Positions 1-7,936 are shown, counted from the stretch's first letter. The stretch is DNA of 10,598 nucleotides from Neptuniibacter sp. (GCA_030149405.1 JASBRM010000109.1:1-10598), one strand, 5' to 3'. The notes: a model not told the origin generated them from the sequence alone. Made by a program: numbers and translations.

Positions 1-1138
1 CAGTTAATCCGGAGACTATCATGGAGGATATAGAACAAATACCCGCTATGGCGTAATTTTTAACAGCGGGGTAATTACTTTTGATCTTGTTAAGAAAGTG
101 CTTAAGCGGGATTAAATAGACAAGTAGTATTGCCATTAATCCTATAATGCCTTTTTGAACCATAGAGTTGAGGATTTCATTATGACTTGAACTACGGCCA
201 TCATCTGTACCTACTATGTGAGTCTGATAACGATCTTTAAACTCCCTTCTTAAAGATGCATTCTCTTCGTAGCTTAATCCAGTCAGAGGACTTTGCGTAA
301 ATCCTTCCCAAGCATGTTCCCAATAGATCAGACGAAGATTGGTAGACGTAACTCGATCAAAATTACCAAATGAGGTTAATTCATCAACGGTTGAATTTAC
401 CCTCTCTTCTATATTCTTTGAAAGCTTGTAACCAGCGACTCCCGTCACCCCACATAATAGACTTCCAATTAATAACGCTTTTACAAAATTAGTCGGAGAA
501 ATAAGTCTTAGAAAAATGATTCCGGTTATTAAAATTGCTAACCAAGCGCCACGAGTACCTGTTTGAGAAATTGCTATCAAACCCAATACCAGAGATAAAA
601 GCGCTAATACTTTCCATTTCCGTTCCTGTTCTTCGAGAAAAGCAATAAGGCAGGTGAACACTAATAGTGACAAAGTATACGCAGATTCAAGAATGCCTAT
701 TCCAATATTCACTCTATTGTTATTCGTTGTGGCAAGCTCATAACAGGCAACCGCAAAAGCCATTGTACAAGCCAGCATTGCGCTTCTAAGCAACCATTTA
801 CCATTAATAGGGAATCGATAAAGGGCGATAAATGTGACTGCCATGATTAAAAACCTTGAAGGAGCATCCAGAGCTTCACCTTCACCGCTTTTTATGGCCA
901 ATGGAATAGCTGCAATAAAAACAAAAACCAAAGCAAACAGGAACGTCTTATCCATTCCCTGATAGCATTCTTTTGAAAAAAGCAGAGGGATGCTTAATAA
1001 AAATAAGAAAAGCAGAGGGCTTTGCCCTCCGTGAGGTATCCCAGGGGAAAAATAAACTGTGGCGTAAGCCAGGTTTACAAATAAAATTGCGTAAAGAGCT
1101 TTAAATTTGTTAGTAGAATCTAGTTGTAAGTTAAACAT
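1..1138 (-). CDS. waaL: O-antigen ligase WaaL-like membrane protein, C-terminus cut by window edge
   Basis: Reading the minus strand from the ATG at 1138 gives 379 codons with no stop up to base 1, so the C-terminus lies outside the window. The protein is very hydrophobic, with about ten membrane segments (roughly residues 14-31, 40-55, 65-82, 97-108, 117-134, 150-168, 176-192, 197-213, 219-236, 330-346 and 360-378). A large polar loop lies at about 237-328. Two motifs fit the O-antigen ligase (Wzy_C) family. TGTRGAWLA (193-201) holds Arg196, and SSHNEILNSMVQKGIIGL (317-334), at the end of the loop, holds His319. An Arg and a loop His of this kind are essential in studied WaaL proteins. The expected role is joining undecaprenyl-linked O-chains to lipid A-core at the periplasmic face. 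The start lies one base past the preceding stop (TAA-G-ATG) with only a weak ribosome site, which suggests translational coupling. A Wzy polymerase or another glycan ligase of the same fold is the main alternative. The DNA is A+T-rich compared with hldE. Confidence 0.82.
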   Translation of the reverse strand, partial: MFNLQLDSTNKFKALYAILFVNLAYATVYFSPGIPHGGQSPLLFLFLLSIPLLFSKECYQGMDKTFLFALVFVFIAAIPLAIKSGEGEALDAPSRFLIMAVTFIALYRFPINGKWLLRSAMLACTMAFAVACYELATTNNNRVNIGIGILESAYTLSLLVFTCLIAFLEEQERKWKVLALLSLVLGLIAISQTGTRGAWLAILITGIIFLRLISPTNFVKALLIGSLLCGVTGVAGYKLSKNIEERVNSTVDELTSFGNFDRVTSTNLRLIYWEHAWEGFTQSPLTGLSYEENASLRREFKDRYQTHIVGTDDGRSSSHNEILNSMVQKGIIGLMAILLVYLIPLKHFLNKIKSNYPAVKNYAIAGICSISSMIVSGLT

Positions 1139-1139
1139 C

Positions 1140-2186
1140 TTACACACCAATCCGCTGATATAAATTAACATGCTGAGAAGCAAGAGCATCCCAGGTTAAG
1201 TTCAGTTTTTTTACAGAACCAGAGTTAAGGAGTTGCATTAAGTTTTTTGGCCATTCTTGCAATTTATTAATAGAAATTGCTTTTCCCATCTCATTGTTGA
1301 TAAGTGGTGAAATACCACTGTTGGTTGAGATGAGCACGGGAACTCCTGCCGCATTTGCTTCAGCTATTACCATTCCAAACGGTTCTTTCCTCGCGGGGTG
1401 GATTAGAATGTCTATTTCAGCCAGAACATCTTCAGTTTTAGCCCAGCCTAAGAGCTCATAACTCTCTTCAGGCCAATTAGAAAAGAGATGAGCTACTTCA
1501 TCTGATTTGGGACCTGCAACCAGAAATTTCAGGGCAGGGTTTTCTCTTCGTGCCTGCTCAACGGTTTGCACAGCAATATCTAATCCTTTGCGTTTCCATT
1601 CCCTTCCAATAAAACCAACAGTATGACCTTTCCGATTGGGTCTCAGGTTGTAAAAAGTTTCATCAACCCCTGGATAAGCAGGTTCACAGAGTTTGTTTTT
1701 TGCTTCAGGGTAGAGGTTAGCCAACTGCTCTGAGATCAGCAGTGAATTAGGCAGAACATGTTTGACCTGATCAGCACAGATCTCTCTTCGCTCCAGATAA
1801 GACCAGGTTTGTAGCCTAGGAGATAAACAATCCAGCACAGATTTTTTGCGATCCCCAATCGGAGGGCCATGGAAGGTAGTGACATGATGGCATGCCGTGC
1901 GTTCATGGCTATGAATTACCCAGCCAGAATAATCAGTGGTATCAAAATAGGCGCTGACTCGTTTTGAAAAGCGTAACATTGCCAGCCAACGGGGTTTTTG
2001 TCTTACGCTACCCAGTTCAACTACCTCAATTGATGGGTGGACCTCATCGAACTGTTTTTCACAAACAACTTTTACGTTTTGGCCTTGCTTGGCTAACGCA
2101 TTGGTAAGTTCCCAAACATATCTCTCCATGCCACCAACATGACCATAGCGACGGACGATATGAATTGAGGAAGTTTGTTCAGACAT
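1140..2186 (-). CDS. Glycosyltransferase family 4 (GT-B fold), LPS core or O-chain
   Basis: A 348-residue protein with the retaining GT4 pattern. The N-terminal domain opens with a beta strand followed by GGMERYVWEL (18-27), the usual nucleotide-sugar transferase loop. The C-terminal domain starts at VGFIGREWKRKG (190-201), which supplies basic residues for the sugar-nucleotide phosphates. EPFGMVIAE (268-276) gives the E-x7-E signature (Glu268, Glu276), followed by GVPVLIST. There is no signal peptide or membrane segment, so it should act on the cytoplasmic face of the inner membrane before MsbA or other export. The ATG is four bases after the stop of the GT2 gene and no clear Shine-Dalgarno is visible, so translation probably depends on coupling. 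Its place between a GT2 enzyme and waaL supports a role in LPS core or surface glycan synthesis. I recall similar N-termini in the pseudomonad LPS cluster but cannot name the sugar donor or acceptor. Confidence 0.85.
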   Translation of the reverse strand: MSEQTSSIHIVRRYGHVGGMERYVWELTNALAKQGQNVKVVCEKQFDEVHPSIEVVELGSVRQKPRWLAMLRFSKRVSAYFDTTDYSGWVIHSHERTACHHVTTFHGPPIGDRKKSVLDCLSPRLQTWSYLERREICADQVKHVLPNSLLISEQLANLYPEAKNKLCEPAYPGVDETFYNLRPNRKGHTVGFIGREWKRKGLDIAVQTVEQARRENPALKFLVAGPKSDEVAHLFSNWPEESYELLGWAKTEDVLAEIDILIHPARKEPFGMVIAEANAAGVPVLISTNSGISPLINNEMGKAISINKLQEWPKNLMQLLNSGSVKKLNLTWDALASQHVNLYQRIGV

Positions 2187-2190
2187 TGGC

Positions 2191-3075
2191 TTAAGACTTG
2201 TGCTTATTATCGGACTTTTTAAGATCTGTGTAGTGCTTTTTACTGATTTCCAGGTCGAACATATCTTCCAGTTTCAGTTTTAGTCTGACCTTTTTATCTC
2301 GCTTGTTGAGCGTGTATCCCGGGTTAGGTTGAAAGTCCCATTCAGCTTCATTTTCAAGCCAGTCCTTCATGATTGCAGGGTGACTGCCTTTAAATGGGCG
2401 GATTACCGCGGTATCGATATCACCATAACCTGGGAACGGTGCCGGTTTGTGATCCCAGTATTTAGAAACCTGATTGATTTTTTCCTGCATCTTGGCAACG
2501 TTTCTGACATGACCGTAGTGGTAAACGTTACCTCCGGCATGAACAGCTTTTGGGTATCGGCCCTGCTTATTTTTATCCAGAACCACGAAGAACAAACCGT
2601 CTGGTGCAATGCTGCGAATAGAGTTCCTGATAATTCTGGGCGCTCTTCTATAACCCGAGATACCGACCTGATCCGGTCGTCCATAGAAATGATAAAAATC
2701 AAAATAGAACGCTTCCACTTCCGGGTCATCAAGGAACTTTTCCATATTGCCCCGGATAGTGTCTAGCTCGTCTTCGTGAAGTACTTCATCACCTTCAATG
2801 TAGAGAGCCCAGTCGCCGGTACAGTTAAAGTGGGCGATCATTTTTTGTTGACCATAGACATAGCCTCTATCCTGCATTTTATCATTCCAGGAGGTATGAA
2901 TAATGCGGATTTTCGGGTCACTGATCTCTTTAATTAACTCTTCGGTATTATCGTCACAATTACCTAAAGCAATGATGAATTCATCACAGATCGGCAAGGC
3001 AGAGCGGATGCTTTCCACAAAGGGGTATCCAAGGGTGGCACCGTTTTTTAAGAAGGTAAATCCACTGACTTTCAA
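2191..3075 (-). CDS. Glycosyltransferase family 2-like protein (GT-A fold)
   Basis: A 294-residue protein beginning KVSGFTFLKNG. It has the first GT-A strand, an acidic nucleotide-binding stretch (CDDNTEE, 40-46) and a metal-site region YIEGDEVLHEDEL (92-104), where Asp96 stands in for the DxD aspartate. Aromatic patches at 123-131 and VYHYGHVRN (184-192) resemble acceptor-side residues of WaaE-type and related GT2 enzymes. The C-terminus (255-294) is strongly basic and could sit on the inner membrane; there is no transmembrane helix. The start codon is TTG, chosen because an AGGAG lies six bases upstream and the family-type N-terminus begins right there. The gene lies 15 bases after the lpxL stop and four before the GT4 start, so it is probably co-transcribed with both. 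It likely adds a sugar to the LPS core or to a lipid-linked glycan; donor and linkage cannot be read from sequence. Confidence 0.8.
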   Translation of the reverse strand: MKVSGFTFLKNGATLGYPFVESIRSALPICDEFIIALGNCDDNTEELIKEISDPKIRIIHTSWNDKMQDRGYVYGQQKMIAHFNCTGDWALYIEGDEVLHEDELDTIRGNMEKFLDDPEVEAFYFDFYHFYGRPDQVGISGYRRAPRIIRNSIRSIAPDGLFFVVLDKNKQGRYPKAVHAGGNVYHYGHVRNVAKMQEKINQVSKYWDHKPAPFPGYGDIDTAVIRPFKGSHPAIMKDWLENEAEWDFQPNPGYTLNKRDKKVRLKLKLEDMFDLEISKKHYTDLKKSDNKHKS

Positions 3076-3081
3076 GCTATG

Positions 3082-3086
3082 CTCCT
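3082..3086 (-). promoter_or_regulatory. Shine-Dalgarno AGGAG that fixes the GT2 TTG start
   Basis: On the minus strand the short gap after the lpxL stop reads AGGAG-CATAGC-TTG. This places a good ribosome site six bases before the TTG at 3075. No ATG or GTG in frame near this position has a comparable site, so the TTG is taken as the true start. Confidence 0.7.
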
Positions 3087-3090
3087 GTGC

Positions 3091-4008
3091 CTAGCAGTTA
3101 TTGGCTTTATACAGAGCCTGATCGCCATCGGGCTGTGTTTTAAATCTTTTATGAACCCACATATATTGAGTGGGCGCCTTTCGTACACCGCGTTCAATTG
3201 CCAGATTCATAATCTTTGCATCTTCTATTTCGTTGCCACTAGGGAAGCCTTCGACTTCGGCAATTTCCACAATGTAGCCTGAATCATCTTCTTTTCGGCG
3301 CTGGTAAAGGGCCAGAATTGGAGAGTTATTAAACCGCACCATTTTCGTTGTAGCGGTGATAGTAGCAGCAGTTTTACCGAAGAACGGTACAAAAATTGAG
3401 TTCTTTCTACCAAAGTCCTGATCAGGACCATACCAGACCACTTCATTTTGTTTCAGTGACCTCACTATTTCTCGTAACTCTTTACGTTCAACCGGCTTGC
3501 TGTAACTGATGCGCCCTGTACGAATGGTTTCTTCCATCAGGGGGTTATTATGACGCCTGTACATGGTCACCAGAGTTGGAACTTTTGAGGCTGCTAACAT
3601 GGCACCAAGGTCGGTATGTGAATAGTGGGCGCCCAGCAAAATGATACCGCGGTTCTCTTCTAACGCTTTTTCAAGCAGTTCAAATCCAATAAATTCAGTA
3701 CGCTTTTGTAATGCTTTATGGTTGCCCCAAAATGTCCAGGACGACTCAATAACGCCGATACCATTATCGTAGAATACGTCTTTTACAAACTGTGCTTGTT
3801 CTTCTGCTGATAATTCTGGAAAGCAGTGTTTTACATTGGCTTCAGTAACTCGTCTGCGTTTTGGAATCAGGTGGTAGAGAATATATCCAATGGCTCGACC
3901 AACTCTGAGGCCGGCCTTAAAAGGCAAGGCAGCAAGAAGCTTAAGGAAAGCAATACCTATCCAGGTAGGCCAATACTTAGGGGCGTAAAAATTTGTATCT
4001 TGGTTCAC
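3091..4008 (-). CDS. lpxL: Lipid A lauroyl-type acyltransferase (LpxL/HtrB family)
   Basis: A 305-residue member of the lysophospholipid acyltransferase superfamily, usual length for LpxL/LpxM. It opens with the family's PKYWPTWIG (10-18). A single hydrophobic anchor lies at about 16-47. The catalytic H-x4-D is visible as HYSHTD (His128, Asp133) after GIILLGA. Further family blocks are WYGPDQDFG (192-200), FVPFFG (206-211) and YMWVHKRFK (282-290). Known members transfer an acyl chain from acyl-ACP to Kdo2-lipid IVA at the cytoplasmic face of the inner membrane. The sequence does not show which chain or position is used, so LpxL, LpxM and LpxP-like roles cannot be separated with certainty. The start is GTG with no strong Shine-Dalgarno, chosen because the family N-terminus follows directly and no better start is seen. 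It is the first gene of the four-gene minus-strand operon and is divergent from msbA. Confidence 0.9.
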   Translation of the reverse strand: MNQDTNFYAPKYWPTWIGIAFLKLLAALPFKAGLRVGRAIGYILYHLIPKRRRVTEANVKHCFPELSAEEQAQFVKDVFYDNGIGVIESSWTFWGNHKALQKRTEFIGFELLEKALEENRGIILLGAHYSHTDLGAMLAASKVPTLVTMYRRHNNPLMEETIRTGRISYSKPVERKELREIVRSLKQNEVVWYGPDQDFGRKNSIFVPFFGKTAATITATTKMVRFNNSPILALYQRRKEDDSGYIVEIAEVEGFPSGNEIEDAKIMNLAIERGVRKAPTQYMWVHKRFKTQPDGDQALYKANNC

Positions 4009-4041
4009 TTGGTATCGCTGTTGATGATAAAACTGGGGCAG

Positions 4042-4070
4042 ATTATACCTGTCGGCAGCTATATCAGCCA
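4042..4070 (-). promoter_or_regulatory. Probable sigma-70 promoter for the lpxL-glycosyltransferase-waaL operon
   Basis: The minus strand carries a perfect TATAAT at 4042-4047. With a 17-base spacer the -35 hexamer would be TGGCTG (4065-4070), a poor match to TTGACA. Transcription would start near 4035, giving a leader of about 27 bases before the GTG. The weak -35 suggests either low basal activity or help from an activator. Confidence 0.5.
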
Positions 4071-4079
4071 GTTAAGCGG

Positions 4080-4108
4080 TTGGGGCATGGCTAAGAGCAG
4101 GTTACAAT
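4080..4108 (+). promoter_or_regulatory. Probable sigma-70 promoter for msbA-hldE
   Basis: TTGGGG (4080-4085) and TACAAT (4103-4108) are separated by exactly 17 bases, close to the sigma-70 consensus. The predicted start is near 4115, leaving a leader of about 25 bases. The octamer ATATGTGT occurs twice, at 4107-4114 and 4120-4127, one copy on each side of the predicted start. The element is back to back with the lpxL promoter, with only nine bases between the two -35 boxes. Confidence 0.6.
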
Positions 4109-4139
4109 ATGTGTTTAATATATGTGTGAAGATCTATAG

Positions 4140-5963
4140 ATGAAAGATCAGGCCTCAAATTCTGGCACTGGAATTAACATTTACCTGCGATTGCTGACTT
4201 ATGTGCGTCCTTATTGGGTCGCGTTTCTGATAGGTATTATCGGCTTTATTATCTATGCTGCGACCCAGACCGGTTTTGCAGCGCTGATGGAATACCTGGT
4301 AGATGCCATTGGTGAGAAAAAAGAAGACGCCTATATCTATGGCCCGTTGGCTTTGATGGCTATTGCGTTTTTCAGAGGTCTTGGCACATTCACGGGTAAC
4401 TATTTCACGGCTTATGTGGCCCGAAATGTCGTTCACCAATTACGAATTGTCATGTTTGAACGTCTGCTGCTTGTACCTTATCAGTATTTTCATGACATGG
4501 CTTCAGGCCATATCCTTTCGAAAATTTCCTACAATGTTGAGCAAGTCACAACCGCAGCTACGGACTCTTTAAAAATAGCCGTCCGTGAAGGAGCCACGGT
4601 TATTGGACTGTTAATTTACCTGCTCTACCTTAACTGGCAGCTGACTTTGATCTTCGCAGCAGTCTCGCCTGTTATTGCTTTGGTTGTGGTTGTTGCATCA
4701 AAACGATTCCGTAGACTGGGCCATCGTATTCAGGATTCTATGGGTGAAGTAACCCATGTGGCTTCAGAAAATGTGCAAGCGGTGCAGGTCGTTAGGGTAT
4801 TTGGAGGTAGTAAAACCGAGAAACAACGCTTTTTTGAGGCGAGCCTTTCGAATAAAAAGCAAAGCCTGAAGATGGCTGCTACCGAAGCATTGAGTACCCC
4901 AATTGTGCAAATGATTGTTTCGGGAGCTTTAGCATTACTGATCTTTTTTGCCCTGCATCCTGTTATGAATACCGGTATGAGTGCCGGTGAGTTTATTGCA
5001 TTTATCACGGCAGCGGGCCTGATTGCTAAACCATTAAGGTCATTAACTGAGGTTAATGGTGCCATTCAGCGGGGTATAGCGGCGGCCCAAAGTATCTTCG
5101 AGCTTATTGATGAGCCGATAGAAGATAACAAAGGTAAGCTTGAGGCTTCAGGGGTTAGTGGGAAGATTGAGATCAAAAACCTTAATTTCTCCTATATTGC
5201 GGATAAGCCAGTCATTCAGGCTATGAACTTAGCTGTTCAGCCAGGGCAAACAGTGGCGCTTGTGGGTAAGTCGGGTAGTGGTAAATCTACCCTGGCAAAT
5301 TTGCTACCCCGCTTTTACGAGCCGCAATCGGGTGAGATTCTTCTGGATGGCCATTCCATCCGGGATTATGAACTGAGTAGTCTCAGAGATCAGATTGCTT
5401 TGGTAACTCAAAACGTTGTCCTGTTTGCTGGGACTATACGAGACAACATCGCTTATGGCGCGATGCAGGAGCATACTGAGGAAGAGATTCTGGCAGCAGC
5501 CGAAGCTGCCCATGTCATGGAGTTTGTTTCTCGTTTACCTGACGGTCTTGATACCGAAATTGGCGAAAAGGGCACCAAGCTTTCTGGTGGCCAAAGACAG
5601 CGTATCGCGATTGCCCGTGCAATTTTAAAGAACGCACCAGTATTGATTCTGGATGAGGCAACTTCAGCATTGGATACTGAATCTGAGCGTCATATCCAAT
5701 CGGCAATGGAAAATGTAATGCAGGGTAGAACGACGCTGGTCATCGCGCATCGTTTGTCCACGATTGAATCGGCTGATCAAATTGTAGTGATGGATCAGGG
5801 CAGTATCGTTGAACAAGGCCGCCATGCAGAACTGTTACAGAAAAATGGGGCTTATTCAGCACTTTATAATATGCAATTCACTGAAGTTGAAAACGAAGCC
5901 GGTCAAACAAAAGAGCAATCAGAAGTGCCAACAGAAAAGACAGCAGGGGAGTCAGCTAAATGA
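4140..5963 (+). CDS. msbA: Lipid A-core flippase MsbA (ABC exporter)
   Basis: A 607-residue half-transporter with a fused membrane domain and ATPase domain, the standard exporter layout. The membrane domain (about 15-320) has six helices, including clear ones near 24-45, 68-86, 150-185 and 255-300. The nucleotide-binding domain has Walker [10 protein letters not shown] (376-384), Q-loop Gln424, signature LSGGQ (481-485), Walker B VLILDE (501-506) and H-loop His537. MsbA homodimers flip lipid A-core from the inner to the outer leaflet of the inner membrane. The 30-residue polar, Glu-rich tail after 578 extends past the usual end and looks disordered. The start has only a weak GAAG ribosome site. 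The gene overlaps hldE by four bases and diverges from lpxL, so a step in lipid A maturation is paired with its exporter. A generic lipid ABC exporter is possible but context strongly favours MsbA. Confidence 0.93.
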   Translation: MKDQASNSGTGINIYLRLLTYVRPYWVAFLIGIIGFIIYAATQTGFAALMEYLVDAIGEKKEDAYIYGPLALMAIAFFRGLGTFTGNYFTAYVARNVVHQLRIVMFERLLLVPYQYFHDMASGHILSKISYNVEQVTTAATDSLKIAVREGATVIGLLIYLLYLNWQLTLIFAAVSPVIALVVVVASKRFRRLGHRIQDSMGEVTHVASENVQAVQVVRVFGGSKTEKQRFFEASLSNKKQSLKMAATEALSTPIVQMIVSGALALLIFFALHPVMNTGMSAGEFIAFITAAGLIAKPLRSLTEVNGAIQRGIAAAQSIFELIDEPIEDNKGKLEASGVSGKIEIKNLNFSYIADKPVIQAMNLAVQPGQTVALVGKSGSGKSTLANLLPRFYEPQSGEILLDGHSIRDYELSSLRDQIALVTQNVVLFAGTIRDNIAYGAMQEHTEEEILAAAEAAHVMEFVSRLPDGLDTEIGEKGTKLSGGQRQRIAIARAILKNAPVLILDEATSALDTESERHIQSAMENVMQGRTTLVIAHRLSTIESADQIVVMDQGSIVEQGRHAELLQKNGAYSALYNMQFTEVENEAGQTKEQSEVPTEKTAGESAK

Positions 5964-7390
5964 AGATCAATATGCCACGCTTTGATAAAGCACAGGTGTT
6001 AGTGGTTGGTGACCTGATGCTGGATCGCTATTGGCATGGTCCGACTTCCAGAATTTCGCCTGAAGCCCCAGTGCCTGTTGTCAAAGTTGATCAGCAGGAA
6101 GATCGTCCTGGTGGTGCAGCAAACGTAGCCCTCAACGTTACGGCTCTAGGGGCTGGTATTTCCCTTGTGGGATTGGTCGGTGAGGACGATGCAGGTAAAG
6201 CGCTGGAAAAACAGCTGAGCTCTGCCCGGGTGAATTGTGCTTTTTCATTGACGGATCAGGAGCCGACTATCACCAAGTTGCGTGTTATCAGTCGGCAGCA
6301 ACAGTTAATTCGTTTGGATTTCGAAGAGTCTTTTTCACATGACTACAGCTCTCGCGTATTGGAGGCCACCAAACCTCTGCTTGAGAATGTAGGTGTGTTG
6401 GTGCTTTCTGACTATGGAAAGGGAACATTGAGTGACTGCCAGGTGTTGATCCAAAGCGCGAAAGAGCAGAATGTTCCTGTGTTGGTTGATCCTAAAGGCA
6501 GTGACTTCAGTCGTTATCGCGGGGCAACCTTGCTGACTCCAAATCTTTCTGAGTTCGAAGCTATTGTTGGCAAAAGCGATTCAGAAGAAGAGTTGGTCTC
6601 CAAAGGTCAGAAGTTGGCAGAAGAGCTTGAGTTGGATGCTCTTCTGGTAACCCGAAGTGAACAAGGCATGACGCTTATTCAACCTGGTGCTGAAGAATTA
6701 CACTTTCCTGCCAGAGCACGTGAAGTGTTTGATGTCACTGGTGCTGGAGATACGGTTATTTCTACACTGGCATCAGCGCTTGCAGCAGGGGAAGATCTAG
6801 CCAATGCGGTAGCGTTATCAAATATCGCTGCAAGTATCGTTGTAGGTAAGTTGGGAACTGCGGCGATCAGTGCACCTGAACTACGTCGTGAAGTAAGCAA
6901 GGAACAGGGTGCCGAACGTGGAGTGGTGACTGAGGAACAGTTGTTAGTCGCGTTGGCTGATGCGCGTGCAGCTGGAGAATCTATCGTATTTACCAACGGC
7001 TGTTTTGATATTCTGCATGCGGGTCATGTAGGTTATCTTGAGCAAGCTCGTGCTCAGGGCGACCGACTTGTATTGGCTATCAATAGTGATGAGTCGGTCA
7101 GTCGCCTGAAAGGCCCTGGGCGACCAATCAATCCAGTTGAGCGCCGAATGGCGGTGCTATCAGGTCTTGAAGCCGTGGATTGGGTTCTATACTTCACTGA
7201 GGATACCCCAGAACGATTACTTGAGCAGGTCCGCCCTGATGTGCTGGTTAAAGGTGGCGATTATGGAATTGAGGGCGTTGTCGGGGGAGAATTTGTTCGC
7301 AGCTATGGTGGCGAGGTAAAGGTACTTTCTTTCCTCGATAACTGCTCCACCACTGCGATTGTAGAGAAAATTCAGAGCAAAGAGGATTAA
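5960..7390 (+). CDS. hldE: Bifunctional heptose-7-phosphate kinase / heptose-1-phosphate adenylyltransferase HldE
   Basis: A 476-residue fusion of the two enzymes that make ADP-D-glycero-beta-D-manno-heptose, the precursor of inner-core heptose. Residues 1-320 are a ribokinase/PfkB-family kinase, with [11 protein letters not shown] near the N-terminus, RPGGAANVA (49-57) and DVTGAGDT (258-265), where Asp264 is the catalytic base. Residues 340-476 are a cytidylyltransferase-like domain with [12 protein letters not shown] (345-356), containing the HxGH motif at 353-356, and [10 protein letters not shown] (461-470). Length and domain order match the E. coli protein. The cytoplasmic product needs the epimerase HldD (not in the window) before use by heptosyltransferases. 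The ATG overlaps the msbA stop as ATGA, and an AGGGGAG at 5945-5951 lies eight bases upstream, the best ribosome site in this operon. No damage or missing motif was seen. Confidence 0.96.
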   Translation: MKINMPRFDKAQVLVVGDLMLDRYWHGPTSRISPEAPVPVVKVDQQEDRPGGAANVALNVTALGAGISLVGLVGEDDAGKALEKQLSSARVNCAFSLTDQEPTITKLRVISRQQQLIRLDFEESFSHDYSSRVLEATKPLLENVGVLVLSDYGKGTLSDCQVLIQSAKEQNVPVLVDPKGSDFSRYRGATLLTPNLSEFEAIVGKSDSEEELVSKGQKLAEELELDALLVTRSEQGMTLIQPGAEELHFPARAREVFDVTGAGDTVISTLASALAAGEDLANAVALSNIAASIVVGKLGTAAISAPELRREVSKEQGAERGVVTEEQLLVALADARAAGESIVFTNGCFDILHAGHVGYLEQARAQGDRLVLAINSDESVSRLKGPGRPINPVERRMAVLSGLEAVDWVLYFTEDTPERLLEQVRPDVLVKGGDYGIEGVVGGEFVRSYGGEVKVLSFLDNCSTTAIVEKIQSKED

Positions 7391-7410
7391 CGTCTTTGCT
7401 TGTTTCTTTG
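7376..7410 (+). terminator. Probable Rho-independent terminator spanning the hldE stop codon
   Basis: AGCAAAGA (7376-7383) and TCTTTGCT (7393-7400) form a perfect eight-base inverted repeat around a nine-base loop that contains the hldE TAA. A T-rich run (TGTTTCTTT) follows at 7401-7409. The stem is only moderately G+C-rich. Read on the minus strand, the same hairpin lies just past the end of the small secreted-protein gene, so it may serve both convergent genes, although its minus-side T tract is poorer. Confidence 0.55.
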
Positions 7411-7415
7411 TATAC

Positions 7416-7805
7416 CTAGAATCTAAGGTTTACAGATATGTAAGCCTTTTTCCCTTCTCTGAACGTTGGCTGATAGTAACGATCTTTCCAGCGGTAATAT
7501 CGATTGCCGTTATAAACGAATACGCGACTGCCCTTAGGTATCACATAAATTACATCAGGTTTGAAGCGGCGTTTATGTTTTTTAGGAGCCCAATAGATAT
7601 GAGAACTCCTTATATTGGGTGAATAGTCAGGAAAACGGTTAAATACAGGGTTCTGTTTATAACGTTTGTATGAATGGAAAATATAATCGCTATTGCTGGC
7701 TTTATGGCCTACATGGAATCTCATCGGGTCGGCAAAAGTTACAGCAGGGAAGATTAAGCCCAGGCACATCAAAGTGGCTAAGAGGTTTCTTACGGACCGA
7801 TTCAT
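7416..7805 (-). CDS. Small secreted tyrosine/arginine-rich protein of unknown function
   Basis: A 129-residue protein I do not recognise by name. It has a clear Sec signal peptide: basic start (MNRSVRN), hydrophobic core at about 8-21 and a probable cleavage after Ala25 (VTFA-DP). Cys14 is not in a lipobox, so it is not an obvious lipoprotein. The mature part (about 104 residues) is basic and rich in Tyr, Phe, Arg and Lys. The section VIYVIPKGSRVFVYNGNRYY (85-104) followed by RWKDRYYQP resembles small periplasmic proteins with a repeated YY pattern (DUF6515-like or RcnB-like), a tentative likeness only. It ends in alternating hydrophobic residues and a final Phe (AYISVNLRF), a pattern typical of outer-membrane beta-strands, yet it is too short for an ordinary barrel. 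A strong GGAGGAG lies seven bases before the ATG and supports expression. It is convergent with hldE and has its own promoter. Confidence 0.75.
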   Translation of the reverse strand: MNRSVRNLLATLMCLGLIFPAVTFADPMRFHVGHKASNSDYIFHSYKRYKQNPVFNRFPDYSPNIRSSHIYWAPKKHKRRFKPDVIYVIPKGSRVFVYNGNRYYRWKDRYYQPTFREGKKAYISVNLRF

Positions 7806-7838
7806 GTCAGGTCTCCTCCGGTTGATTTACCCGGCTAT

Positions 7839-7855
7839 CTGAAAAATAGTTTCAG
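7839..7855 (-). repeat. Hairpin in the leader of the small secreted-protein gene
   Basis: The minus-strand leader carries CTGAAA-CTATT-TTTCAG, a perfect six-base stem with a five-base loop (7839-7855). It lies about 20 bases upstream of the GGAGGAG ribosome site. A shorter CCGG/CCGG pairing (7831-7834 with 7818-7821) could form right next to that site. These could affect translation or RNA stability, but no known riboswitch is recognised. Confidence 0.4.
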
Positions 7856-7876
7856 TAGGGTATGCCTACCATTATA
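7855..7876 (-). promoter_or_regulatory. Promoter with palindrome over the predicted start, for the small secreted-protein gene
   Basis: The minus strand has a perfect TATAAT at 7871-7876 with no convincing -35 box at 16-18 bases. The predicted transcription start is near 7864. The palindrome GTAGG-CATAC-CCTAC (7855-7869) covers about -5 to +10, a position typical of a repressor operator. The whole 131-base gap between this gene and the aldo/keto reductase (7806-7936) holds this promoter, the leader hairpins and the ribosome site GGAGGAG (7813-7819). No convincing terminator for the upstream reductase gene is visible, so some read-through is possible. Confidence 0.45.
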
Positions 7877-7936
7877 GAGTTAAGACCTGAATCGAGCCTG
7901 AAAGCTCTTTAGTTGTATCCGTAATCTTTGTCCAGA

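Noticed and set aside
2329..2766. Open frame of 145 codons on the plus strand inside the GT2 gene, and another of 109 codons at 2403-2732 on the minus strand
   Set aside because: Both lie in other frames of a well-supported glycosyltransferase gene, have no family motifs and no ribosome site, so they are shadows.
6679..6996. Open frame of 105 codons on the minus strand inside hldE
   Set aside because: Low-complexity Ala/Ser/Thr translation antisense to a highly conserved kinase region, with no ribosome site or partner; a shadow of hldE codon use.
7891..7904. Short hairpin GAGC-CTGAAA-GCTC followed by TTT after the aldo/keto reductase gene
   Set aside because: Only four base pairs, and the T run is on the plus-strand side, where no plus-strand gene ends nearby; not a credible terminator.
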